Shown one piece after another: positions 20,231 to 27,737 of a DNA stretch of 31,616 nucleotides (positions within the stretch are counted from its first letter, which is position 1; each line of letters opens with the position of its first letter). Origin of the DNA: a virus; IMG/VR virus record IMGVR_UViG_3300008117_000852, positions 1 to 31,616 of that record; one strand, 5' to 3'. The position numbers were made by a program, and so were the translations under genes. The notes below the pieces were generated by a model. That model was not told the DNA's origin, did no database searches, and saw only the letters and a list, made by a program, of their open reading frames with translations.

Positions 20231-22551
20231 CTTGGCGGCCGCCTCTTCAGGCGACAGGCCATCGAGCTTGCCTGCACCTTGGCGCCGGCCTCTTCAGGCG
20301 ACAGGCCATCGAGCTTGATGCCGCGCGCTGACAGGTCGTTGTGAAGGATGTCGGTGCCCAGCTGCGTGGTGAAGCTGCGCACGGCGTCACCGCTCAGGCC
20401 CAGCGACTCGGCCATGCTGGCGGCGTTGGTGCGCAGCGCCTCGTAGGCCGTCTGGATGGCGCGGCTTTCAGCGCTCACCTGCTGGTTGACCATACTGTAG
20501 TCAGGGCCGCTGAAAAGCGTGCCGCCGCGGCGCTGCAGGTCGTAGCTCTGGATGTCGCCTTCGCCCAGCGTGCCGGTGAGGCCGCCGCCGACGATCTTTT
20601 TGGAGCGGAAAACGCCAGCCACGTTGAGCACGGCCAGCGCCGCGGCCACGTAAGGGATGGCGGCGGCCACCGATGCGCCCGCACCCATTGCGCCGCCAGC
20701 GCCCGCAGTTGTCGGCCCCATCAGGCCCGGGGCCAGGGTGGCGCCCTTCATCCCCGCGCTGAAAGCCGTGAGGGCTTGACTGCCGAACACGCTGCCCGCC
20801 ATGCCCACCGCGTTGGCGATGGAGCCGGTGATGCTGCCCGTGATGACGCTGCCGATGTTGGCCGCTGTGACGCCGCCCTGCAGCAAGCTGGTGGCGCCTC
20901 CAGCCAGCGGGTTGACCACCGCCTGGATCACCGGCCGCAGCACCATCGACCGGAACAACCCCTTGATGTACTCCCAGGCGCTCTTGCCGCCCGTCATCAG
21001 CGCGTCCGTCAGCGACTGGCCGATCTGGTCTGCGGTGCGGCGCCACTCTTCCTCAATGGTTTTGGTCTGCTCGATGCTGGCGCGCACGGTTTCGCGGTTG
21101 ACCACGGCCTCGCGGATCTGGCGGGCGTATTCCTCGTAGGCGTAGGTACCCTTTTGCAGGCCGGTGGCTTCCAGTGCCAGCAGCGCGTTGTGGATCTCGC
21201 GCTCCTGGTTGCTCATGCTGAGCGCGGCGGTTTCGTTGTTGATGGCCGCAACCAGGTCTTTGGCCTTGGCCAGGCTCTCGTCGATGGCCTGCTCTGCGGC
21301 CTCGTAAGCTGCCACGGCCTTCAGGCCGCGGGCGGCGGCCAGGTCCAGCTCGGCCTTGAGCGTGCGCTGCAGCTGCTCTTCCAGCTCTTGCTCGGCTTTT
21401 TCGTAGGCAGCAATGTTGGCCATCTGGCGCTTGGCCTGGATGTCCAGCTCGGCCTGCCGGTCCTTGGCAGCCTTGATGGCCGCTTCATCAGCGGCCTTGC
21501 GGCGGGCTTGCTCGGCGGCGATGTCAATGACGGACGGCGCAGCTAAGGCGAAGGGGGGGTTTATTTCGTCGCCACGGCCGGCGCCGGCATTGCGGCGTCC
21601 AAACGCTGCGTCCAGGGCGGTGCGGGCTTTGACTGCTTCGCCTTGCAGCTCGCGCAGTTGCTGCGTGGCGTCGCGCAGCTCTTTCTGCAGGTTGGAGCGG
21701 TTGAAGCCCGTGACGTTTGTGTCACTCAGACGGCTTTCCAGGCGGGCGATTTCTTCCAGCGTGGCCTGAATGCGCGCGTCTTTGAACTGCGACACCAGCA
21801 GTTTGAAGAAGCCTGACATCACGCCGCCATTGGCGCTGAACTTGTTGAAGGTTGTGAGGGTGTCGTTGAGAGCTGGCAGCAGGTCTGAGACAAACGAGCG
21901 CGCAGCCTCGGTGACGTTGGAGCCCAGCAAGGCCATCTGCTTGTTGAACTTCTCGGCCTCCGCCGCCTGCTGCGCAGTAACGCTGGCCTGCAGCTCACCC
22001 GCCTCGGCCAGGTCTTTCAAGAACGGCGCAGCCTCGCGCACGCTCTTGCCAAACAGCTCCTGGACGATGCGCGCCTTGTTGGCATCGTCCGCAAAGCTGG
22101 CCAGGGCCACGGCCGTCTGGCGCAGGGCTTCGGCGGGGTCCATCTGGCGCAGCTTGGCGGCTTCCAGGCCGATGGCCTGCAGGGCGATGCTGGCGCCGTT
22201 CTTGCCGTCCGCTTCCTTGAGCTGGGCGTTGAACTTGACCAGCATGCTGCCCACCTGGTCCAGGCTGGCGCCGTTGCGGCGGGCCACCTGGTCGAGCTTG
22301 CTGATTTCCTCGATGCTGGCGCCGGTGGCGTCCACCAGATCGTTCATGGCGTCCAAGCCGTTGATGATGGCGCGCGTCCACTGCACCACAGCGGTGATGC
22401 TGAACGCGCCCGCCAAAACACCGCCCAGCTTGCTGAACGCGCCCGCCATGCCCTGGGCTGTGCGCTCGGCCATGGCCTGGGCGCTGTTCATCTGGCGCTG
22501 AAACTGCGCCAGGTCTGCCATGAGCCGGATGTTGAGGTCGCCGGCTTGCAT
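20161..22551 (-). CDS. Tape measure protein, N-terminal part
   Basis: A 796-aa frame holding the start of the tape measure. It opens 'LNIRLMADLAQFQRQMNSAQAMAERTAQGMAGAFSKLGG', the usual N-terminal helix pattern of phage tail length proteins. Long coiled coils follow, with hydrophobic segments typical of the membrane-penetrating part ('GVTAANIGSVITGSITGSIANAVGMAGSVFG', 'AAIPYVAAALAVLNVAGVF') at about 560-660. The true sequence runs to 'LDGLSPEEAGAKVQA' near residue 764. The last ~30 residues after that are frameshifted. It starts two bases after the tail chaperone gene; the tape measure stretches through the tail tube and sets tail length. Confidence 0.88.
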   Translation of the reverse strand: MQAGDLNIRLMADLAQFQRQMNSAQAMAERTAQGMAGAFSKLGGVLAGAFSITAVVQWTRAIINGLDAMNDLVDATGASIEEISKLDQVARRNGASLDQVGSMLVKFNAQLKEADGKNGASIALQAIGLEAAKLRQMDPAEALRQTAVALASFADDANKARIVQELFGKSVREAAPFLKDLAEAGELQASVTAQQAAEAEKFNKQMALLGSNVTEAARSFVSDLLPALNDTLTTFNKFSANGGVMSGFFKLLVSQFKDARIQATLEEIARLESRLSDTNVTGFNRSNLQKELRDATQQLRELQGEAVKARTALDAAFGRRNAGAGRGDEINPPFALAAPSVIDIAAEQARRKAADEAAIKAAKDRQAELDIQAKRQMANIAAYEKAEQELEEQLQRTLKAELDLAAARGLKAVAAYEAAEQAIDESLAKAKDLVAAINNETAALSMSNQEREIHNALLALEATGLQKGTYAYEEYARQIREAVVNRETVRASIEQTKTIEEEWRRTADQIGQSLTDALMTGGKSAWEYIKGLFRSMVLRPVIQAVVNPLAGGATSLLQGGVTAANIGSVITGSITGSIANAVGMAGSVFGSQALTAFSAGMKGATLAPGLMGPTTAGAGGAMGAGASVAAAIPYVAAALAVLNVAGVFRSKKIVGGGLTGTLGEGDIQSYDLQRRGGTLFSGPDYSMVNQQVSAESRAIQTAYEALRTNAASMAESLGLSGDAVRSFTTQLGTDILHNDLSARGIKLDGLSPEEAGAKVQASSMACRLKRRPPRCRPPSTRLTKTWPRLYWAPAAP
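20224..20317 (-). repeat. 47-bp imperfect tandem duplication breaking the tape measure frame
   Basis: Copy 20224-20270 and copy 20271-20317 are adjacent and differ at two bases (GGCGGCCGCC against GGCGCCGGCC). Both encode 'KLDGLSPEEA(A/G)AKVQ'. As 47 is not a multiple of three the duplication shifts the frame. Removing either copy restores one long ORF. Confidence 0.9.
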
Positions 22552-22552
22552 G

Positions 22553-22918
22553 TCAGTGCACCTGGCGCTTGGCGGCGGCGGCCTGCTCTTGGCGTGCGCA
22601 ATCCATGCTCAGGCCGCGCAGCGTGCGCGCCTCCCAGGCGGTGAGTTCCACGCCCGTGTTGGCCTGCCAAGCGGCAATGTCAGCATGCGTGAGCGGTATG
22701 GGGCCCATGCCACCGTAGGCCACCGGGCCAGCGTCCAGCAGGTAGCCCGCCAAGTGGGCGGCGGGGCCTGCATCCGGCAGCGGGGGCTGAACACCTTGTT
22801 CGTCGAAGCGTTGCATCCGCGTGGCCGGCTGGGTGGTGGTGGGTTTCTTGAGGTTTTTCTTCGACGAGGTTTCGATGGGCGCGTGCAGGTAGGCGAGCTG
22901 TCGCACGTACAGGCTCAC
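22553..22918 (-). CDS. Tail assembly chaperone (second, GT-like) / phage tail protein
   Basis: A 121-aa protein whose C-terminal half 'PIPLTHADIAAWQANTGVELTAWEARTLRGLSMDCARQEQAAAAK' is typical of the short proteins encoded between the tail chaperone and the tape measure in siphophages, and of the T part of lambda G/GT. It overlaps the upstream gene by four bases (22915-22918), so it is made separately by coupled translation or as a frameshift fusion. It probably helps load the tape measure for tube polymerisation. Confidence 0.75.
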   Translation of the reverse strand: MSLYVRQLAYLHAPIETSSKKNLKKPTTTQPATRMQRFDEQGVQPPLPDAGPAAHLAGYLLDAGPVAYGGMGPIPLTHADIAAWQANTGVELTAWEARTLRGLSMDCARQEQAAAAKRQVH

Positions 22919-23316
22919 GCGCTCCCGGCAGTCGTCGAAAAATTTGCCCAGTCCCCAATGGCCTTGCTGACCTGGTCGGCGATGAAGCCGATGGACGGGT
23001 CTGCGTAGGCCGCCTCAAAGGCTTGCGGGTCGCCCTTGTAGGCCCAGCCGTTGAAGCTGACGGTGCAACTGGCCAGAAAGGAGGCGTTCTCGCGCGCCTG
23101 CTCTTCGGCGCTCATCTCCAGCTTGCCCTTGCGCTGCATGCGCTTCATCAGGCGTTGCGTGCGCTCGGCATTGGCGCGCTGGTAGGCCTTGGAGCCGGGG
23201 CCGTAGACGGTGACGCTCAGGCGCTTGCCATCGGCATCGGCCAGCGGCTCGTCGTTGGCGTTGACCAGCTCCAGCGTGAACGTGTCCTTGGCGGCGAGTG
23301 AGGTGATTTCGAACAT
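22915..23316 (-). CDS. Tail assembly chaperone (G-like)
   Basis: A 133-aa protein starting MFEITSLAAKDTFTLELVNA at 23316; the ORF extends to 23394 but that part would read through a long hairpin. Features are an N-terminal beta sheet ('LVNANDEPLADADGKRLSVTVYGPGS') and a helical second half ('AKAYQRANAERTQRLMKRMQRKGKLEMSAEEQARENASFLASC'). This fits the small chaperone encoded directly after the tail tube gene in lambda-like phages. The stop overlaps the next ATG by four bases. Confidence 0.75.
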   Translation of the reverse strand: MFEITSLAAKDTFTLELVNANDEPLADADGKRLSVTVYGPGSKAYQRANAERTQRLMKRMQRKGKLEMSAEEQARENASFLASCTVSFNGWAYKGDPQAFEAAYADPSIGFIADQVSKAIGDWANFSTTAGSA

Positions 23317-23331
23317 GGTGAGGTGTGGGGG

Positions 23332-23382
23332 CTTCGCAGGGGTTGAAGGTTTGCCGGTGCCCGAGGGCGCTCCCCTGCGAAG
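23332..23382 (-). terminator. Long stem-loop after the major tail gene
   Basis: A perfect 11-bp inverted repeat (CTTCGCAGGGG at 23332-23342 and CCCCTGCGAAG at 23372-23382) with a 29-nt loop lies in the 109-bp gap between the tail tube gene and the chaperone. There is no T-run. It could partially terminate or stabilise the tail-tube mRNA, favouring the most abundant tail protein. Confidence 0.5.
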
Positions 23383-23425
23383 AGGAGACGCCACCCGGGT
23401 CCGTGCTCAGGGTGAGCTGGCTGGA

Positions 23426-23887
23426 TCAGACAGCCAGGTCTTCCACCACGCCGACGCCAGCGCTGTTGGTGGTCAGCTCCAGCATGATGGTGGCGGTGGT
23501 GACGCTGTCGACCGAGCCCACGTTGACCTTGAACGACATGACCTTCGCCTGGAAGTAGTAGTCGTCGCCGTTCTGCGTGGTGATCTTGAACGAGTAGTCG
23601 TTGTCCGACTGGCTCGCCGTCTTGGCCAGGATCTGGCCGGCGTCGTCGGTGTCCAGGCCTACGGTCATGCTGATGGAGCCCTCGTTGAACGAGCCCTTGA
23701 GCTTGACGGTGCCGCGGCTGCCGATGGGGTTGTGCGTGATGAGGTTGTACTCACGGCCAAACTCGCCCAGGTCAGTGACCTCGCCGATGGTGGTGAACGT
23801 GAGTGCGGTGTAGCCGGCGACGTTGAAGGTGGCCGGTGCGCCAGAAGACAAGCCGATGGTGGTGCCGGCTGAGGAACGAACGGTCAT
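23426..23887 (-). CDS. Major tail (tube) protein
   Basis: A 153-aa protein with the beta-rich pattern of siphophage tail tube proteins: 'TTIGEVTDLGEFGREYNLITHNPIGSRGTVKLKGSFNEGSISMTVGLDTDDAGQ' (about 31-85), then 'NDYSFKITTQNGDDYYFQAKVMSFKVNVGSVDSVTTATIMLELT'. These subunits stack into rings forming the tail tube. A good AAGGAGTCC ribosome site precedes the ATG at 23887, consistent with high expression. It lies between head-tail joining and chaperone genes, as in lambda. Confidence 0.88.
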   Translation of the reverse strand: MTVRSSAGTTIGLSSGAPATFNVAGYTALTFTTIGEVTDLGEFGREYNLITHNPIGSRGTVKLKGSFNEGSISMTVGLDTDDAGQILAKTASQSDNDYSFKITTQNGDDYYFQAKVMSFKVNVGSVDSVTTATIMLELTTNSAGVGVVEDLAV

Positions 23888-23905
23888 GATGGACTCCTTG
23901 AAGGG

Positions 23906-24205
23906 TTAGCGCTGAAGCAAGAGATCAAGCGCGCACACGCCGGTGGCGTCGTGGCGCGCGTTGGCGACGCGGTAGCTGCCGGCGGCCTGGCCGGTGGAGA
24001 TGACCAGCACCTTGCCCTCGGGCGCAGCAGGGACGCTGGCTGATGGCAAGGTGTAGGTGGGCGAGGTGCCGGCGGGGCCGAAGCCCGCCAGCGATGCGTC
24101 CTCAAAGCCGGCCTCGAAGATGCCCGACACCGCCGCGCCGTTGAGCACGCCAGGTGTGGCGAACTCCGCGACGTTGAAGAACGGTGTCAGGTCTTCTGTG
24201 AACAC
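23906..24205 (-). CDS. Head-tail joining protein, lambda FII-like
   Basis: A 99-aa protein read from GTG at 24205. The layout 'FNVAEFATPGVLNGAAVSGIFEAGFEDA...SPTYTLPSASVPAAPEGKVLVISTGQAAGSYRVANARHDATGVCALDLLL' matches the FII/gpFII-like fold: a small beta barrel whose central 'V(S/R)GIF' strand and 'G..Y.V......D.TG...L.L' end are recurrent. FII-type proteins sit at the neck between head and tail. It is placed between the capsid and tail tube genes, which supports the role. Confidence 0.72.
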   Translation of the reverse strand: MFTEDLTPFFNVAEFATPGVLNGAAVSGIFEAGFEDASLAGFGPAGTSPTYTLPSASVPAAPEGKVLVISTGQAAGSYRVANARHDATGVCALDLLLQR

Positions 24206-24239
24206 GGCAGCACCTGGTGCGTCAGTGGCCTGCGGTCAA

Positions 24240-26099
24240 TCAGGCCGTGATGGCGTCCACCATGGTGGCGAAGGACTCGGCGTGGCGAATGGCCACGTCC
24301 ACGTCCTGCAGGGCCACCACGCGCACGCTGCCGGCGGTGCTGAGGCTGTACGGGTCCACCATCAGGTCCAGCGTGCCCCACATGCCGATCAGCAGGTCGG
24401 CAAAGTTGCCGAAGATGATGGCTGACAAGCCGGTGCCGGTGCCCTTGGTCAGGTTGGACGGCACGGCGTTGGTCACCGCAGCGCGGTAGCCGTTCAGCGG
24501 CGTATCGCCACCTTCCCACACAAAGCCGTTTTGGCCTGACACCTTGGACGTGCCCTTGAGCTTGCCGCGCACCTTGGCGTTGGTCAGGTAGCTCATGGTG
24601 CCCACGTCGGCATTGGCCACGGACACATCCGTTTCCAGCTCGACGATGTTGCCCCAGGTGGGCGCAGCGCCATCGGTGCCGCCGGCAACGCTTGGGGTGA
24701 TGAGCGTGAGCAGGCCGCTGGGCTGGTTGCTCAGGCCCGTGCCGCTGATGGCGGCTTGCTGGATGGCCAGGCCCAGCACGGTGGCCAGGTCTTGCTGCAC
24801 CAGGGCTTCCACGTCCAGGCTGGACTGGGCCAGCAGCTTGCGGCTGATGTCAGTAAAGGCGCCCACTGTCTTGGGCGACATCGTGACCTGGTCAAAGGCC
24901 TGCTGGCTTTCGGTGGGGGCGTTGCCCTCAGAGACCCAGTAGGACGTGCCGGCACCAGTCTGGCGCGGGATGGCGACGTTGCCCTGCAGGCCCGTCAGCA
25001 TGCGGGTGCCCATGCCCATGATGACCATGGCGTTGCGCAGCAGGCTGATAAAGTCGCCGGCCAGCAGGTCGGTGGCCACCAGATTGCCGCCGGCAGTCGG
25101 CGTGCCCACCACCAGGTCGCGCTTTTGCACGTCGTGCGGCAGGAAGAAGCCGCGGGCAGACTTGCCGAGCTTGGCGCTCACGGCGTCAGAGCACTCGCGC
25201 TCAAAGGCGGCGGCGCGCTGGGCGGCGGCGTCAGACGGGTTGGCCAGCGCGTTCAGGGCGCGCATCAGGCTGTAGCGCTTGACTTCGGTCTTGCTCATGC
25301 CCACGTCAGCCGTGCGCACGGGCGCGGTGGTGAGCTTGGCGATAGCTTCAGCCTGGAACTGCTCGGTGGTCAGGCCGCGCTGGATGGCGTCCATGGCCAT
25401 CTCGGCGCCGCCGGGCAGGCCCTTGGCGATCTTGGAAATCTCTGCGGCGTGGTTGCGCGCTTCAACGGTGACATCAGACACGATGTGCTCCTTCGAGGAT
25501 GGGGTTTTGGGTTCAGTGACGGCTGCCATTGCGGCGGCCGGGGGGTCTGCATCGGGGCCTGACTCCAGGGTGGAATCCAGGCTGCGGCCGACGCCGACCG
25601 TGGGGTCAGCTGGCACGGACACCAGCGACACCTCGAAGGGCTCCCAGTCGTTGACGCGGTAGGTTTCCACACCGTCCCGCTCTTCGACCAGTTGCGCCTT
25701 GTGGATCATGTAGCCCACGCTCACGTTGCGGCGGATGCCGTCACGCACGTCGGTCCACACTTCCTCTGCGCGTGCACTCCTCCCGAAGCGCACGGTGGCA
25801 CGGGCTACGCGGTCCGCGCCCACCTCGACAGACTCGATGACGCCGACCACATCCCGGGAGTCGTGGTCGACCAGCAGATTGGCCCCGCTGCGCAGGCGCC
25901 CCTGGCGCATGGCGGTGGGCGTGATGTCCAGGATCTCTATGCCCCAGTAGCGCTCGTAGGGCGTCTCGCTGGCGAAGGCCAGCGTGGCGGTGCGCGCTTG
26001 CTCGTCGATGGCGGCGCGCTCCACCTGCAGGGCGCGCTCGGTGCGGCCCTTGGGCAGGGCGCGCTGGAGATTGGGTGGGAGCTTGCTCATGCGCCGCAT
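24240..26099 (-). CDS. Fused HK97-type prohead protease and major capsid protein
   Basis: One ORF joins a capsid maturation protease (about residues 20-185) and an HK97-fold major capsid protein (about 260-619). Protease: 'LLVDHDSRDVVGVIESVEV' with catalytic His79, and 'GIRRNVSVGYMIHK' with catalytic Ser127. A Pro/Ala/Ser linker and helical scaffold-like delta region ('RNHAAEISKIAKGLPGGAEMAMDAIQRG') follow. The capsid part has 'GGNLVATDLLAGDFISLLRNAMVIMGMGTRMLTGLQGNVAIPR', 'TSYWVSEGNAPTESQQAFDQVTMSPKTVGAFTDISRKLLAQSS' and the C-terminal 'VDPYSLSTAGSVRVVALQDVDVAIRHAESFA'. The start is probably ATG at 26099 or 26090; the longer ORF begins at TTG 26132. The protease must cut itself from the capsid subunit during maturation. 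Confidence 0.92.
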   Translation of the reverse strand: MRRMSKLPPNLQRALPKGRTERALQVERAAIDEQARTATLAFASETPYERYWGIEILDITPTAMRQGRLRSGANLLVDHDSRDVVGVIESVEVGADRVARATVRFGRSARAEEVWTDVRDGIRRNVSVGYMIHKAQLVEERDGVETYRVNDWEPFEVSLVSVPADPTVGVGRSLDSTLESGPDADPPAAAMAAVTEPKTPSSKEHIVSDVTVEARNHAAEISKIAKGLPGGAEMAMDAIQRGLTTEQFQAEAIAKLTTAPVRTADVGMSKTEVKRYSLMRALNALANPSDAAAQRAAAFERECSDAVSAKLGKSARGFFLPHDVQKRDLVVGTPTAGGNLVATDLLAGDFISLLRNAMVIMGMGTRMLTGLQGNVAIPRQTGAGTSYWVSEGNAPTESQQAFDQVTMSPKTVGAFTDISRKLLAQSSLDVEALVQQDLATVLGLAIQQAAISGTGLSNQPSGLLTLITPSVAGGTDGAAPTWGNIVELETDVSVANADVGTMSYLTNAKVRGKLKGTSKVSGQNGFVWEGGDTPLNGYRAAVTNAVPSNLTKGTGTGLSAIIFGNFADLLIGMWGTLDLMVDPYSLSTAGSVRVVALQDVDVAIRHAESFATMVDAITA

Positions 26100-26152
26100 G
26101 GTGCGGCGGTGCTTGTCAAGCGCGTAAGGCAAGCGGCTTGACAGTGCTCAAT

Positions 26153-26368
26153 TCAGTGGCCGAGGAACACCAGCTCCTCCTGCCGCTTCTTGCGCGGCCG
26201 GCGCGGACGCACGGGCACGAAGGGCACATCAAGCCAGGGCCGGTTGCTGAAGGCGCCGCCGCCTGGCTGCACCACGGGCGGCACTTGCATGGCCAGCAAG
26301 CCGAGTGAGGCCACGGCCAGCGGGGTGAAGCCGATGCCGTTGAGGGCGACGGCGCGGGGGGAGATCAC
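26153..26368 (-). CDS. Small phage structural-cluster protein
   Basis: A 71-aa protein read from GTG (overlapping the upstream stop, GTGA). It starts 'ISPRAVALNGIGFTPLAVASLGLLAM', Ala/Leu-rich, and ends in a basic patch 'VRPRRPRKKRQEELVFLGH'. I have seen short proteins with this 'ISPRA(I/V)AL.GIG..PLA' opening in siphophage head/neck clusters but know no function. It lies between the appendage genes and the capsid gene, with a 53-bp gap to the latter. Confidence 0.65.
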   Translation of the reverse strand: MISPRAVALNGIGFTPLAVASLGLLAMQVPPVVQPGGGAFSNRPWLDVPFVPVRPRRPRKKRQEELVFLGH

Positions 26369-27048
26369 GCGGCGCGGGCGACGGTGACGGTGCCGCCCGC
26401 CTCGGTGATGGTTTGCGTGATGCCGCCGGCCTGGCGCTGTGTGGCGCTGACGGTGAGCGGCTGGCCAGCCACCAGGCCGTGGATGGCAGCCAGGTCGAGG
26501 ATGCGGGCCAGCTCGGTGGCGATGGCGGCGCGCACTGCGGTGGCAATGGCGTCGTCACCGGCAGCGGTGAGCGTGCGCGTGGCAGCCTGCCACACCGCGG
26601 CTGCGGTCTGCTCCTGCGTCAGGGCCGTGCCGGTGACCACGTTCTGCGTCACCACCGCCGAGTTCACCAGCGACGACACGGTGGCCGGGTAGATCGGCTG
26701 ATCGGTGGCTGACCAGTACGGGGTGGCGTAGTTGTCGCTGTACAGCACGCCCGCGATGGCCACGACGTTGGCGTCGTACTGGAACTTCCAGCCGTTGGTC
26801 ATGAAGAACGTGACCCCGGTCTCGCCACCAGGGATAGGGTCGCCGCCAGAGAAGCGGATGGCTGGAAGGTACTTGGTGTTGTCGTCGATCTCGACCCAGC
26901 GCACCCAGGCCGAGTAGACGTCCTCGCGGATGTTGATGGACGTGACGTTCTCGTTGACGATCACCCGCTTGTTGGGGCCGTCAAATGAGACCTTCTCGAA
27001 CAGCTCCCACTGTTCGGCGTAGGTCTGCCAGAGATACGTCAGGCTCAC
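26365..27048 (-). CDS. Virion structural protein, unknown
   Basis: A 227-aa protein starting at GTG 27048 (SLTYLWQTYAEQWELF follows), overlapping the upstream stop by four bases. A longer ORF starts at 27129 but overlaps the previous gene out of frame. The N-terminal ~120 residues are beta-rich ('KRVIVNENVTSINIREDVYSAWVRWVEIDDNTKYLPAIRFSGGDPIPGGETGVTFFMTNGWK'). The C-terminal part is Ala/Thr-rich and helical ('LTQEQTAAAVWQAATRTLTAAGDDAIATAVRAAIATELARIL'). This combination is common in virion-attached phage proteins near the capsid gene. Function unknown. Confidence 0.7.
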   Translation of the reverse strand: MSLTYLWQTYAEQWELFEKVSFDGPNKRVIVNENVTSINIREDVYSAWVRWVEIDDNTKYLPAIRFSGGDPIPGGETGVTFFMTNGWKFQYDANVVAIAGVLYSDNYATPYWSATDQPIYPATVSSLVNSAVVTQNVVTGTALTQEQTAAAVWQAATRTLTAAGDDAIATAVRAAIATELARILDLAAIHGLVAGQPLTVSATQRQAGGITQTITEAGGTVTVARAA

Positions 27049-27737
27049 TGCGTGATCTCTTTCCAGCCGGTCTTGGCCATCACCTTGACGTTGTTGGAGC
27101 CAAAGTATTTCTTGACCACCAGAGCCCAATGGAAGCGGCTACCGAAAGTGCCGCTGATGGTGCCGCCACTGGTGTAGGTGCCGAAGGCCGACGAGTTGAG
27201 CGGGGTCGTGAGCCCGGCGTCGGTGTAGAGCTCGGCGGTGGTGGGCCCGGTGATTTTCATGTAGTAGGTGTTGCCGTTGACTTGCGTCATGCCGCCAACG
27301 CCGGAGAACTTCACCGCCGCGCCATCGCGCAGCATGTGAACCATGTCCACCGTCAGCACCGCGGTCGCCGCCTTGGTGATGTTGGTCACCGTACAGGTGC
27401 GGGTGCCGCCCATCTCGGAGTAGTTCTTTACCGCCCCGGCCTGCATGTTGTTGAAGGTCTGCGTCAGGTCTTGGCTGATTCGGCCATTGACAAGCTGCTT
27501 CAGGATGGCCCTGCCGCCGCCGTAGTACGTGGCCGCAACGTCGTAGTCGACGGTGGGAGATGTCGTGTCTTGCCATACCAAGCCAGACATCACAGGCTCG
27601 GCCACGATCTCCACCTCCACCAATGCGGGGTTGCCGGTCGTGGTGTCGTAGGCCATCACCTCCAGCTCGGTGGGCAGGTACAGCGAGTGGTTCACCCGGC
27701 CGTTGTCGAGAAGCTCCGCCGGGGCGAGCGTTCCCAT
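27045..27737 (-). CDS. Appendage protein, C-terminal part after frameshift
   Basis: This 230-aa frame is the natural continuation of the large gene starting at 28899. Reading upstream of its first Met, the same frame gives 'ILTKELTTNDTYHYMGTLAPAELLDNGRVNHSLYLP', clearly protein-like and continuous with the other fragment. It contains beta-rich, Gly/Thr-rich modules typical of virion fibres ('VQVNGNTYYMKITGPTTAELYTDAGLTTPLNSSAFGTY'), which resemble repeats in tail-spike proteins. It is probably not an independent gene; the ATG at 27737 is internal. Confidence 0.75.
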   Translation of the reverse strand: MGTLAPAELLDNGRVNHSLYLPTELEVMAYDTTTGNPALVEVEIVAEPVMSGLVWQDTTSPTVDYDVAATYYGGGRAILKQLVNGRISQDLTQTFNNMQAGAVKNYSEMGGTRTCTVTNITKAATAVLTVDMVHMLRDGAAVKFSGVGGMTQVNGNTYYMKITGPTTAELYTDAGLTTPLNSSAFGTYTSGGTISGTFGSRFHWALVVKKYFGSNNVKVMAKTGWKEITQ

